NCBI RefSeq assembly: GCF_000007825.1 | Contig: NC_004722.1 | Coordinates: 1,156,501 to 1,220,500 of the forward strand | DNA from: Bacillus cereus ATCC 14579 | GTDB taxonomy: Bacteria; Bacillota; Bacilli; Bacillales; Bacillaceae_G | Direction of reading: 5' to 3' | DNA length: 64,000 nt | Shown: positions 37,751-46,022 of the stretch, piece after piece | Numbering within the stretch: the first letter of the stretch is position 1 | How the letters are laid out: each line of letters opens with the position of its first letter | The notes under the pieces: model-generated | The model's database searches: none | What the model saw: only the letters and a program-made list of their open reading frames with translations | Told to the model about the DNA's origin: nothing | Position numbers and translations under genes: made by a program

Positions 37751-38605
37751 ATGAAAGAGAGGGTTATCATAACAGGAGCAAACGGTCAATTAGGAAAGCA
37801 ACTATTTGAAGAGTTAGACTCTGAAGAATATGATATATATCCATTTGATAAAAAGTTATTAGATGTGACAAATATATCCCGAATACAACAAGTGGTACAA
37901 GAAATAAAACCACATATAATTATTCATTGTGCTGCCTATACGAAAGTAGATCATGCGGAGAAAGAACAGGATCTTGCATATAGAATAAATGCAATCGGAG
38001 CTCGAAATGTAGCGGTTGCTTCACAATTAGTAGGGGCGAAGCTAGTTTATATTAGTACTGATTATGTATTTCAAGGCGCCAGACCAGATGGATACGACGA
38101 ATTTCATAGTCCAGCGCCGATAAATATATATGGGGCCTCTAAGTATGCGGGGGAGCAGTTCGTCAAAGAGTTACATAATAAATATTTTATCGTTCGCACA
38201 TCGTGGCTATATGGTAAATATGGGAATAATTTCGTGAAAACGATGATGCGATTAGGAAAAGAAAGAGATGAAATATCTGTTGTAGCGGATCAAGTTGGCT
38301 CTCCTACGTATGTGGCGGATTTGAATATGGTTATTAATAAGCTCATTCATACTTCTTTATACGGTACATACCACGTATCAAACAGAGGCTCATGCTCTTG
38401 GTTTGAATTTGCACAAAAGATATTTTCGTACGCCAATATGAAAGTGAATGTATTACCTGTTTCAACGGAAGAATTCGGGGCTGCGGCTGCGAGGCCCAAA
38501 TATTCTATTTTTCAACATAACATGCTAAGATTAAATGGTTTTTCACAAATGCCGTCTTGGGAAGAAGGATTAGAGCGGTTTTTTATAGAAACCAAAAGTC
38601 ATTAA
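37751..38605 (+). CDS. rmlD: dTDP-4-dehydrorhamnose reductase
   Basis: Last step to dTDP-L-rhamnose. 284 residues, SDR fold: G-A-N-G-Q-L-G, I-S-T-D-Y-V-F-Q-G, catalytic Y-G-A-S-K. Last gene of the operon. The rhamnose is the base of BclA glycans in the B. cereus group. Confidence 0.95.
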   Translation: MKERVIITGANGQLGKQLFEELDSEEYDIYPFDKKLLDVTNISRIQQVVQEIKPHIIIHCAAYTKVDHAEKEQDLAYRINAIGARNVAVASQLVGAKLVYISTDYVFQGARPDGYDEFHSPAPINIYGASKYAGEQFVKELHNKYFIVRTSWLYGKYGNNFVKTMMRLGKERDEISVVADQVGSPTYVADLNMVINKLIHTSLYGTYHVSNRGSCSWFEFAQKIFSYANMKVNVLPVSTEEFGAAAARPKYSIFQHNMLRLNGFSQMPSWEEGLERFFIETKSH

Positions 38606-38630
38606 CAAATTTCTGTTAATGACTTTTTTG
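38593..38630 (+). terminator. Terminator of the rml operon
   Basis: Arms AAAAGTCATTAACA and TGTTAATGACTTTTTT. Confidence 0.85.
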
Positions 38631-38656
38631 TTTGCCTTTAAGCGGTTTTATGGTAC

Positions 38657-38681
38657 TATAATTATAGTATCAGGTACTAAT
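38657..38681 (+). promoter_or_regulatory. fabI promoter -10 with overlapping FapR operator
   Basis: TATAAT at 38657-38662, with TTGCCT about 19 bases upstream. Overlapping it, 38662-38681 reads on the minus strand as ATTAGTACCTGATACTATAA, matching the FapR operator pattern TTAGTACCTgnTACTA. FapR represses fatty-acid genes unless malonyl-CoA is high. Confidence 0.75.
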
Positions 38682-38713
38682 AACAAGTATAAGTATTTCT
38701 GGGAGGATATATC

Positions 38714-39484
38714 ATGGAACTATTACAAGGGAAAACATTTGTTGTTATGGGCGTTGCGAACCAAAGAAGTATTGCATGGGGAATAGCTCGCTCTTTGCAT
38801 AATGCAGGTGCAAAATTAATATTCACATATGCAGGAGAACGTTTAGAAAGAAACGTTCGTGAATTAGCGGACACATTAGAAGGACAAGAATCACTTGTAT
38901 TACCTTGTGATGTAACGAATGATGAGGAACTTACAGCTTGCTTTGAAACAATTAAACAAGAAGTAGGTACTATTCACGGTGTAGCACATTGTATTGCTTT
39001 TGCAAATCGCGATGACTTAAAAGGTGAATTTGTAGATACTTCTCGCGATGGATTTTTACTTGCACAAAATATTAGTGCATTCTCTTTAACAGCTGTAGCA
39101 AGAGAAGCGAAGAAAGTAATGACAGAAGGCGGAAATATTTTAACGTTAACATACCTTGGTGGCGAGCGCGTTGTGAAAAATTATAACGTTATGGGTGTTG
39201 CGAAAGCTTCATTAGAAGCGAGCGTGAAATATTTAGCGAACGATTTAGGTCAACACGGTATTCGTGTTAACGCTATTTCTGCAGGACCAATTCGTACGTT
39301 ATCTGCAAAAGGCGTAGGCGATTTCAACTCAATCTTAAGAGAAATTGAGGAGCGCGCACCACTTCGTCGTACAACAACGCAAGAAGAAGTTGGCGATACA
39401 GCAGTATTCCTATTCAGTGATTTAGCACGCGGTGTAACAGGAGAAAACATTCATGTTGATTCAGGGTATCATATCCTAGGATAA
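38714..39484 (+). CDS. fabI: Enoyl-[acyl-carrier-protein] reductase
   Basis: Final reduction step in fatty-acid elongation. 256 residues, SDR fold. Catalytic Y157-x6-K164 (with Y147 upstream), cofactor segment V-A-N-Q-R-S-I-A-W-G. GGGAGG precedes the ATG. Own promoter with FapR box and own terminator; it is an insertion of a housekeeping gene between glycosylation and exosporium genes. Confidence 0.96.
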   Translation: MELLQGKTFVVMGVANQRSIAWGIARSLHNAGAKLIFTYAGERLERNVRELADTLEGQESLVLPCDVTNDEELTACFETIKQEVGTIHGVAHCIAFANRDDLKGEFVDTSRDGFLLAQNISAFSLTAVAREAKKVMTEGGNILTLTYLGGERVVKNYNVMGVAKASLEASVKYLANDLGQHGIRVNAISAGPIRTLSAKGVGDFNSILREIEERAPLRRTTTQEEVGDTAVFLFSDLARGVTGENIHVDSGYHILG

Positions 39485-39500
39485 ATATAATATTAATTTT

Positions 39501-39540
39501 TAAAGGACAATCTCTAAATGCTGAGATTGTCCTTTTATTT
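39501..39540 (+). terminator. Terminator of fabI
   Basis: Arms AAAGGACAATCTC and GAGATTGTCCTTTT. Confidence 0.85.
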
Positions 39541-39645
39541 GTTCTGAGAAAGAACGATTTTTAACGAAAGTTCTTGCCACGTGATGAATATAACTATAAT
39601 AGTACACGATTTATTCAGCTACGTATGGAAGTGGGAGGGACGAGT

Positions 39646-40170
39646 GTGAAGAATAAAAATAAAAGTTCAACAGTTGGAAAACCGTTGTTATATATCACGC
39701 AAGTAAGTTTAGAACTTGCTGCACCGAAAATAAAAAGGATTATCCTGACAAACTTTGAAAATGAAGATCAAAAAGAAAAAAGTAACATACAGGAAAATGT
39801 TGTAAGTAGTGCTGTGGAAGAGGTAATAGAACAAGAACAACAAGAAGAGCAGCAAGTGGAAGAAAAAATAGAAGAAGAGGAAAAAGAAGAACACGCAGAA
39901 CAAGAAGAGCAAGAACCAGAACCAGTAAGAACCGTCCCACATAATAAATCATTTAAGGATATGAATAATGATGAAAAAATTCATTTTTTATTAAACCGCC
40001 CTCATTATATTCCGAAAGTAAGGTGCAGAATAAAAACAGCTACAGTTTCTTATGTTGGATCAATCATATCGTATCGTAATGGCATCGTATCTATTATGCC
40101 GCAAAATAGTATGAGAGATATTAGGTTGTCTATAGATGATATCCAATCAATTAGTATGGCCGGCTTTTAA
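39646..40170 (+). CDS. cotO: Spore coat / exosporium morphogenetic protein CotO
   Basis: 174 residues from GTG 39646, behind GGGAGGGACGA. Basic N-terminus (K-N-K-N-K-S-S-T-V-G-K-P), a very acidic Glu/Gln-rich middle (about 50-105) and a conserved C-terminal region. Corresponds to B. subtilis YjbX/CotO, which has an assembly role in the outer coat; in B. anthracis it is needed for exosporium attachment. Expected sigma-K control; no promoter assigned. Confidence 0.85.
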   Translation: MKNKNKSSTVGKPLLYITQVSLELAAPKIKRIILTNFENEDQKEKSNIQENVVSSAVEEVIEQEQQEEQQVEEKIEEEEKEEHAEQEEQEPEPVRTVPHNKSFKDMNNDEKIHFLLNRPHYIPKVRCRIKTATVSYVGSIISYRNGIVSIMPQNSMRDIRLSIDDIQSISMAGF

Positions 40171-40179
40171 ATATGTAAA

Positions 40180-40216
40180 GGTGGTAGAAAGCTTCTACCA
40201 CCCCAATAGTTTTTTA
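40180..40216. terminator. Terminator between cotO and exsY
   Basis: Arms GGTGGTAGAA (40180-40189) and TTCTACCACC (40193-40202) with a 3-base loop, then CCAATAG and TTTTTT on the plus strand; genes converge here. Confidence 0.7.
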
Positions 40217-40230
40217 GTTTACTTCACTTA

Positions 40231-40689
40231 TTAGATAGTAACGTCGCGTAAGCACTGAATCGCACAGAAACAGCTTAAATCAACAGTAATGCAAGTAGAT
40301 GTCGATACTAGTCTTGCATTTGGTACAGCTAAAAACGTACAAATTGGGTCATCAGTAGGTGGTACAGGAGAGCTATCACCTAATACTACACTTAATACAC
40401 GTAGTACAGCACAGCTATCATCATCTACACTTTCCACACGGAAAATTGGAGATCGGCAGCCAACAAGGCTTGCAGATGGCGCAAATGCTTCAAATGGTGC
40501 TCCAGCTTTTGTGTATAAAATAAAAGGACGTGTATTTGCTACTGATGCAGTATTATGTGCACCTAAAAATGGGATTTCACAACCAGATCCACACGTTGTT
40601 GTAGAACAATCTTGTAATTCATTGATGAATTTAACAACGTCAACTACACAATGAGAAGAGCCATGGTGTTTATTTTCGTTACAACTCAT
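40231..40689 (-). CDS. exsY: Exosporium basal-layer protein ExsY
   Basis: 152-residue cysteine-rich self-assembling protein that completes the exosporium shell. Start M-S-C-N-E-N-K-H-H at 40689 behind AAGGAG. Contains repeated C-G-S-G-C and C-A-I-Q-C segments used in disulfide cross-linking. About 85-90% similar to cotY (42207-42677) over the last 120 residues, differing mainly at the N-terminus. The N-terminus and 152-residue length fit ExsY rather than CotY. Confidence 0.93.
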   Translation of the reverse strand: MSCNENKHHGSSHCVVDVVKFINELQDCSTTTCGSGCEIPFLGAHNTASVANTRPFILYTKAGAPFEAFAPSASLVGCRSPIFRVESVDDDSCAVLRVLSVVLGDSSPVPPTDDPICTFLAVPNARLVSTSTCITVDLSCFCAIQCLRDVTI

Positions 40690-40814
40690 TAATGTCACTC
40701 CTTATCTTCTTGTTTGTATTTACATTAATAAGATATTGGAGTCGAGGAGATTTGGTCACAATCTCAAGACCTTTTTTTTTAAATAGGCGAAAGAGGATAA
40801 GGGAAGGTGGAATT

Positions 40815-41174
40815 ATGCTGTTTACAAGCTGGCTTTTATTTTTTATTTTCGCGTTAGCAGCCTTTAGGCTCACTCGTTTAATTGTTTATGATAAAATTAC
40901 AGCCTTTTTGCGAAGACCATTTATTGATGAATTAGAGATTACGGAGCCAGATGGAAGTGTATCAACGTTTACAAAAGTGAAAGGTAAAGGATTAAGAAAG
41001 TGGATTGGCGAATTATTAAGCTGTTATTGGTGTACAGGTGTATGGGTTAGTGCTTTTTTATTAGTTTTATATAATTGGATTCCTATTGTTGCGGAGCCGT
41101 TACTTGCATTATTAGCTATTGCAGGAGCAGCAGCAATCATTGAAACGATTACAGGATATTTTATGGGAGAATAA
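40815..41174 (+). CDS. yjcA: DUF1360 sporulation membrane protein (YjcA-like)
   Basis: 119 residues from ATG 40815 behind GGAAGGTGG. One N-terminal helix, a soluble loop, a C-Y-W-C-T-G motif near 73-78, then two hydrophobic segments. Position directly after cotO matches B. subtilis YjcA, a sporulation protein of unknown mechanism. Divergent from exsY. Confidence 0.8.
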   Translation: MLFTSWLLFFIFALAAFRLTRLIVYDKITAFLRRPFIDELEITEPDGSVSTFTKVKGKGLRKWIGELLSCYWCTGVWVSAFLLVLYNWIPIVAEPLLALLAIAGAAAIIETITGYFMGE

Positions 41175-41284
41175 TATATTTTCATAATAAGAGAAAAAGC
41201 GGAGTTTAAAAGAATGAGGGAACGGAAATAAAGAGTTGTTCATATAGTAAATAGACAGAATTGACAGTAGAGGAGATGTTTGCT

Positions 41285-41461
41285 GTGAGCAATAATCCAA
41301 GGCAAAATTCATATGACCTGCAGCAGTGGTATCAAATACAGCAACAGCACCATGCACAACAACAGGCATATCAAGAACAATTGCAACAACAAGGATTTGT
41401 GAAGAAAAAGGGATGTAATTGTGGGAAAAAGAAGAACACAATAAAACACTATGAAGAATGA
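41285..41461 (+). CDS. 58-residue Gln-rich small protein with C-terminal Cys motif
   Basis: GTG 41285 preceded by GAGGAG; upstream in-frame ATG and TTG starts lie in or before that site. The middle is dominated by Gln and His (Q-Q-H-H-A-Q-Q-Q), and the C-terminus carries G-C-N-C-G-K-K-K. Composition resembles small spore-coat proteins and the neighbours are all coat genes, so a structural spore role is inferred. Family not recognised. Confidence 0.7.
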   Translation: MSNNPRQNSYDLQQWYQIQQQHHAQQQAYQEQLQQQGFVKKKGCNCGKKKNTIKHYEE

Positions 41462-41490
41462 AACACTCATGTTACTGTGAGTGTTTTTAT
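41462..41490 (+). terminator. Terminator after the 58-residue gene
   Basis: Arms AACACTCA and TGAGTGTT followed by TTTATTAT. Confidence 0.7.
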
Positions 41491-41498
41491 TATATATA

Positions 41499-41536
41499 AA
41501 AAGCGGTATTTCTGTATTAGAAATACCGCTTTTTAC
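41499..41536 (-). terminator. Terminator of bxpB
   Basis: Arms AAAAAGCGGTATTTC and GAAATACCGCTTTTT. Confidence 0.85.
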
Positions 41537-42039
41537 TAGCTAATTTGTGCAACTGTTAATGCTGCTGCACGGATGTCTACAGTTCCAATTAACTCAACTG
41601 GTACAATTTGAATTAAGTCACCAGGGTTTAAGTTAATAAGAATAACACCGCTGGATACGTCTACTTCACCAGTACCAATAACGTTAGAACGAACCGCTGT
41701 ACCTGATCCAGGAATAATGTTAGCTGGTGTACCTAATGATAAGAAGAAACGACCAGCTTCTGGTGCTACAGGTGCGTTATCAAGACTAATCGTTAATGTA
41801 TAACTGATTTGATAAATACCAGCTCGTAGAATTCGAATGCCATCTCCAACACTTACTGTATCATTTATTACAGGAACAGTAATATTTGGGTTTGGACTTA
41901 CGCTAGGTAATAATAGTGGTGTAAATAGTGAAGCGAACTGAGGTGCAGACGCGTTGAAAGCAAAACCGAAGGCAGGTAATGTACTAGCTGGCTTCGCCTC
42001 GCAATCGATTTTAGTAAATTCGCAATCAGAAGAGAACAT
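41536..42039 (-). CDS. bxpB: Exosporium basal-layer protein BxpB (ExsFA)
   Basis: 167 residues from ATG 42039 (M-F-S-S-D-C-E-F-T-K), with AAGGAG 8 bases upstream; an in-frame GTG at 42048 overlaps that site. BxpB anchors BclA trimers to the exosporium basal layer and suppresses germination. The C-terminal TNF/C1q-like beta domain is visible from about residue 55. Nearly identical to the known protein. Confidence 0.95.
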   Translation of the reverse strand: MFSSDCEFTKIDCEAKPASTLPAFGFAFNASAPQFASLFTPLLLPSVSPNPNITVPVINDTVSVGDGIRILRAGIYQISYTLTISLDNAPVAPEAGRFFLSLGTPANIIPGSGTAVRSNVIGTGEVDVSSGVILINLNPGDLIQIVPVELIGTVDIRAAALTVAQIS

Positions 42040-42142
42040 GTTTTTCACTCCTTTATCTGTTTCTACTTTCAGTTAATGAAAAGGACAGGTTCTATGTTCT
42101 AGACAAGTTCCCAATTTTAAGAAATTTACATAAGAATACTCT

Positions 42143-42192
42143 TTAAGCATGGATTGGGTGGCAGAATACTCTGCCACCCAATCCATGCTTAA
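42143..42192. repeat. 23-bp perfect inverted repeat between cotY and bxpB
   Basis: Arms 42143-42165 and 42170-42192 are perfectly complementary, with a 4-base loop (ATAC). The core is GCATGGATTGGGTGGCAGA and its complement. On the minus strand no T run follows, so it is unlike an ordinary intrinsic terminator. It could be a cotY mRNA 3' stabiliser or a remnant of a small mobile repeat. Confidence 0.8.
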
Positions 42193-42206
42193 CTCATTAT
42201 TTAGTT

Positions 42207-42677
42207 TTAAATAGAAACATCGCGTAAGCATTGAATAGCACAGAAGCAACTTAAATCAACAGTAATGCAAGTGGAGGTTGATACTAATCTTGCATTTGGT
42301 ACAGCTAAAAATGTACAAATTGGGTCATCAGTAGGTGGTACGGGTGAGTTATCACCTAATACTACAGTTAATACACGTAATACAGCACAGTCATCATCAT
42401 CTATACTTTCTACGCGGAAAATGGGAGATCGGCAACTAGTAAGGCTTGAAGATGGTGCAAATGCTTCAAAAGGTGCTCCGGCTTTTGTGTATAAAATAAA
42501 AGGACGTGTATTCGCTACTGATGCAGTGTTATGTGCTCCTAAAAATGGAACTTCGCAACCAGATCCACATGTTGTCGTTGCACATTCTTGCAGTTCATGT
42601 ATAAAGCGAACGACATTAGATACACAGTTGAAATCACAATCATGTTCATGATGGTCTTCGTTACAATTGCAGCTCAT
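42207..42677 (-). CDS. cotY: Exosporium basal-layer protein CotY
   Basis: 156-residue ExsY paralog that forms the first-assembled exosporium cap. Start M-S-C-N-C-N-E-D-H at 42677 behind GAAGGAG; the open frame extends to 42758 without similarity. N-terminal His/Cys/Asp-rich metal-binding-like stretch, then the shared C-G-S-G-C core. ExsY and CotY bracket yjcA, the small gene and bxpB. Confidence 0.93.
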   Translation of the reverse strand: MSCNCNEDHHEHDCDFNCVSNVVRFIHELQECATTTCGSGCEVPFLGAHNTASVANTRPFILYTKAGAPFEAFAPSSSLTSCRSPIFRVESIDDDDCAVLRVLTVVLGDNSPVPPTDDPICTFLAVPNARLVSTSTCITVDLSCFCAIQCLRDVSI

Positions 42678-42806
42678 TATGTTCACTCCTTCTCGTGAGT
42701 TCTGACATACACTATTACAATATGAGTGGGATATGGCTGATATTACGTTAATTCTCACGATAAAAACAAGGAATTTATATAGGAGGGATGTACATAACGT
42801 GATATA

Positions 42807-42842
42807 AAAAAAGACATCCTTATTTAGTGGATGTCTTTTCAG
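42807..42842 (-). terminator. Terminator of the helicase gene
   Basis: Arms AAAAGACATCC and GGATGTCTTTT, overlapping the stop codon of the minus-strand helicase. Confidence 0.75.
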
Positions 42843-44886
42843 GCAAATCTTTTCGCACAGTATATAAAAAACGAGATATGTCTAATTTCTTTCCTCTGAA
42901 AAATTGCGGAGAAGAAATGTAAAGTTCTTCTTTCGCACGTGTAATGGCGACATACAGTAATCGGCGTTCTTCTTCTAGCGCTTCAGAAGTTTCCGTAATA
43001 CGATCATTTGCATCTTTTAAAGAAGAAGTATGGGGCAGGATTCCATCACTCGCTCCAAGTAAAAAGACACATGGAAATTCAAGGCCTTTTGCGTTATGGA
43101 TTGACATAAGTGAAACGGCATCTTTTTGCGGCATTGTTTTTAATGCTTCCATTTCTTTTTGACCTTGAATCGCCTCGTCGATAAATTGTAAATAAGCTGG
43201 AATATCGGTGAAACGAGTTGCAGACTCCATTAATTCTTCCAACATTTCTTCTTGTATGTCTTTATGCATCGTAAAGGAAGAACGATCGTTACTTTGTAAG
43301 TACTCTAAATATTTTCCTTTACCATGAATGATTTCTTTTAATGCTTTTTTCGGTTCTAATTCTTTAATAAACTTAATAAAATCGATGCGCTCATTTACCT
43401 TTTTCACTTGAAAAGGTTTTAAGCTTGGATTTAATAGTAAGAAATGAAGAAGAGAAGGGAAGCGTCCCTCACCATATTTCCATTGTTCACGTTCAATAAA
43501 TGAAATACAATCATCACGTCCGATATACATCGTCGGCAATATGTTTGAAAGTGATTCTAGTCGAAACGGCTCAATCACGAGTCTTAAATGATCTAATACA
43601 GGCTTAATTAAAGAATGTTCATAAAATGATTGGCTCGCCCCGTGTTTAATAAACGGGATTTTATGAATGGTAAGCTGATCAAGTAACGAACGACTTACAG
43701 AATGTGTGCGATACAGTAAACAAAAATCTTTATAGTTTCGTTCACCGCTATCTACTTTTTCTTGAATGAGCTGTAAAATTTGATTTGCTTCATCAAGAGT
43801 CGTAGCAGGTCTTGCATAAAAAGGTTGTACACCTTCCTCACGAACGGAGTATAGCTCTTTATCAAAACGTTCTTGATTTAATTTTATAACTTCATTTCCA
43901 AGCCCGACGATAAAGGGATTGGATCGATAATTCGTATTTAGTGCAATAATTGTTGTGTTATCAAATTCTTTTGGAAAAGATAAAATAATTTGGTGACTTG
44001 CCCCTCGCCAGCCATAAATTGCTTGATCATCATCACCTGCGATGAACAAATTATTTCTTGGCGTGGCTAACAATTTTACAATTTCATATTGTGCATAGGA
44101 TGTATCTTGAAACTCATCTACTTCAATGTAGTGAAAACGTTGTTGTAATTGAGTTAGTAAAGGAGCATTATTTTCTAACATGTAATATGTTTCCAATAAG
44201 ATGTCATCGAAATCAATATAATTGTATCGTTGTTTTACCTCTTCAAAACGTTCATATACTTCTTTAAATTCTTGTTCCACTGGTGTTTTCGCTTTTACAT
44301 CTTTCGGACGATTTAATTTGTTTTTCTCAAGTGAAATCATCGCGAGCATCGTTTCCGCATCATAATCGTCTTTTAAACGCAATTCTTTTAAGATTTTCTT
44401 TATCATAATTTGTTTATGTTTTTCATTTGCTAAAATTTGCTGATTATACCCTTGACTACGAAGCAATTTTAAGAAAACAGAGTGAAATGTACCAGCAACA
44501 ACGTAGCTACTTGCTGCATGATTCATACCTGGTAACTTCGCAACACGACTTCGGATTTCTTCAGCTGCTTTTTGTGTAAATGTAAGTAATAAAATATTTC
44601 GTGGATGAACTTGTTTTACATTTACTAAATAACCAACGCGAGTTGTTAAAACAGATGTTTTCCCGCTTCCAGCACCAGCTAGTGTAAGAACAGGACCTTC
44701 TGTTGTGCGCACGGCTTCTAATTGTTTTTCGTTTAAAAAAACATTTTGTTGTTCAAGAGCGCGGAAATAAGCCGCATCTACATCTTCTTCCATAATTAAA
44801 TGGGTAGATGTTTTCGGAATATGATATGTCGCACGCGGAATATCAGCGTGTGTTAACGATTTTTGTGAAAATTTTTCTTGTGTCAT
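42820..44886 (-). CDS. yjcD: UvrD/Rep/PcrA-family ATP-dependent helicase (YjcD)
   Basis: 688 residues, superfamily 1A. Walker A A70-G-A-G-S-G-K-T77, D-E-F-Q-D-T (motif II), D-D-D-Q-A-I-Y-G-W-R-G (motif III), and C-terminal V-A-I-T-R-A-K-E (motif VI). B. subtilis YjcD is associated with sporulation and the neighbourhood is the same. Probably DNA repair or unwinding. Confidence 0.93.
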   Translation of the reverse strand: MTQEKFSQKSLTHADIPRATYHIPKTSTHLIMEEDVDAAYFRALEQQNVFLNEKQLEAVRTTEGPVLTLAGAGSGKTSVLTTRVGYLVNVKQVHPRNILLLTFTQKAAEEIRSRVAKLPGMNHAASSYVVAGTFHSVFLKLLRSQGYNQQILANEKHKQIMIKKILKELRLKDDYDAETMLAMISLEKNKLNRPKDVKAKTPVEQEFKEVYERFEEVKQRYNYIDFDDILLETYYMLENNAPLLTQLQQRFHYIEVDEFQDTSYAQYEIVKLLATPRNNLFIAGDDDQAIYGWRGASHQIILSFPKEFDNTTIIALNTNYRSNPFIVGLGNEVIKLNQERFDKELYSVREEGVQPFYARPATTLDEANQILQLIQEKVDSGERNYKDFCLLYRTHSVSRSLLDQLTIHKIPFIKHGASQSFYEHSLIKPVLDHLRLVIEPFRLESLSNILPTMYIGRDDCISFIEREQWKYGEGRFPSLLHFLLLNPSLKPFQVKKVNERIDFIKFIKELEPKKALKEIIHGKGKYLEYLQSNDRSSFTMHKDIQEEMLEELMESATRFTDIPAYLQFIDEAIQGQKEMEALKTMPQKDAVSLMSIHNAKGLEFPCVFLLGASDGILPHTSSLKDANDRITETSEALEEERRLLYVAITRAKEELYISSPQFFRGKKLDISRFLYTVRKDLPEKTSTK

Positions 44887-44953
44887 ATGTTCACCTTCAA
44901 AACTATAGCATCAACATTTAACTTTAGCGGAAGAAAAAGAAAATAGCAATGTA

Positions 44954-44983
44954 AAAAAACAGGAGGGGTTACCTCCTGTTTTC
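44954..44983 (-). terminator. Terminator of yjcG-yjcF
   Basis: Arms AACAGGAGG and CCTCCTGTT, with a T run on the minus strand (A run at 44953-44959). Confidence 0.8.
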
Positions 44984-44986
44984 AAA

Positions 44987-45409
44987 TTACAATTTTTTTA
45001 TCATTACGACGTGCGGGATATTTGCTTCCATAAATACATCAGAACTTGTTACATATCCAAGTTTTTTATAGAAATCTTCAGCATGTGTTTGAGCGTGAAG
45101 TTTCAATTTTGGTAGCGAATTTTCTTTTGCATACGCTTCAAGAGAATCCATAACAATTTTTCCAATCCCTTTTTTGCGATGGGAATTTAGCACGCAAATG
45201 CGTTCCATTTTTCCTATACCATCAAGGATGCGAAAACGTCCAGCACCAACTGGAACATCGTTGTCATATATAACAACGTGTGTTGAAGTTTCTTCAAACT
45301 CATCGTACTCTTCTTCAGCAGAGACACGTTGTTCATTTACAAACACTTGTTTACGTACAGAGAATGCATCTCTTAGTTGTTCGTCCGTTTGTACAATCTG
45401 TGCGTGCAA
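44987..45409 (-). CDS. yjcF: GNAT family N-acetyltransferase (YjcF)
   Basis: 140 residues from TTG 45409, matching B. subtilis YjcF exactly in length. Acetyl-CoA pyrophosphate loop is R-K-K-G-I-G. The frame runs upstream to 45463, but there it overlaps yjcG and has no similarity. AAAGGGG within the end of yjcG is the ribosome site, and the two genes are one base apart, so translation is coupled. Substrate unknown. Confidence 0.85.
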   Translation of the reverse strand: MHAQIVQTDEQLRDAFSVRKQVFVNEQRVSAEEEYDEFEETSTHVVIYDNDVPVGAGRFRILDGIGKMERICVLNSHRKKGIGKIVMDSLEAYAKENSLPKLKLHAQTHAEDFYKKLGYVTSSDVFMEANIPHVVMIKKL

Positions 45410-45410
45410 A

Positions 45411-45929
45411 TTAGTTGTTCCCCTTTCCAAGACGGAATGTTTCGTGTACAGTCCATGTTCCATTTTCTAATTGATATAGAAGATGGAAACGATCAATTGG
45501 TTGTTCGTAATAGAAATCTTTCATACGTAATCGGCCCAACACATCAGCATGCTCTGCATCTGATAAGCCTTGTCCGATTGTTAGATGAGGTACGAAAGCA
45601 TATTCGCGTTCTTGCGTGAATAACCCGCTATGCATTTCTTCATTTAAGAAAGTAAGTTCAGGTGTTTTTTCTACTTTAAAGTAAAGGACGTTATTAACAG
45701 GTGCGAAAGAACCAACTTTCCCAACATGAAGGGTGAAAGGGTTCGTTTTACTTGCGATTGTATGTAACTCGTTTACAATCGACTCTAATTGTTCATCTTG
45801 CGCCTCAAAGGGTGTTTTCAATGTAATATGTGGCGGAACTAATGCGTAGTGCGGGTCATAACGTTTACGCAATCCGTTCGCTTTATCTTGAATCATTTTA
45901 GATGGAAAAATTACAATGCCTAATTTCAT
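45411..45929 (-). CDS. yjcG: 2H phosphoesterase superfamily protein (YjcG)
   Basis: 172 residues. Two HxT motifs: P-H34-I-T36 and P-H-L-T near 115-118, the signature of LigT/CPDase-like RNA phosphoesterases. Conserved Bacillus protein with unproven substrate. GGAGGAATTGGAAC precedes the ATG. Operon with yjcF. Confidence 0.9.
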   Translation of the reverse strand: MKLGIVIFPSKMIQDKANGLRKRYDPHYALVPPHITLKTPFEAQDEQLESIVNELHTIASKTNPFTLHVGKVGSFAPVNNVLYFKVEKTPELTFLNEEMHSGLFTQEREYAFVPHLTIGQGLSDAEHADVLGRLRMKDFYYEQPIDRFHLLYQLENGTWTVHETFRLGKGNN

Positions 45930-46022
45930 GTTCCAATTCCTCCCTTTGTAAGTCTAGTTAGATTTTGAGATAAATAAATCTCTTTATCTATTATATCAAA
46001 TTATTCTGAATACTGCTCTCTA

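Noticed and set aside
42143..42192. Simple rho-independent terminator
   Set aside because: No T tract follows on either strand, so it is listed as a repeat instead.
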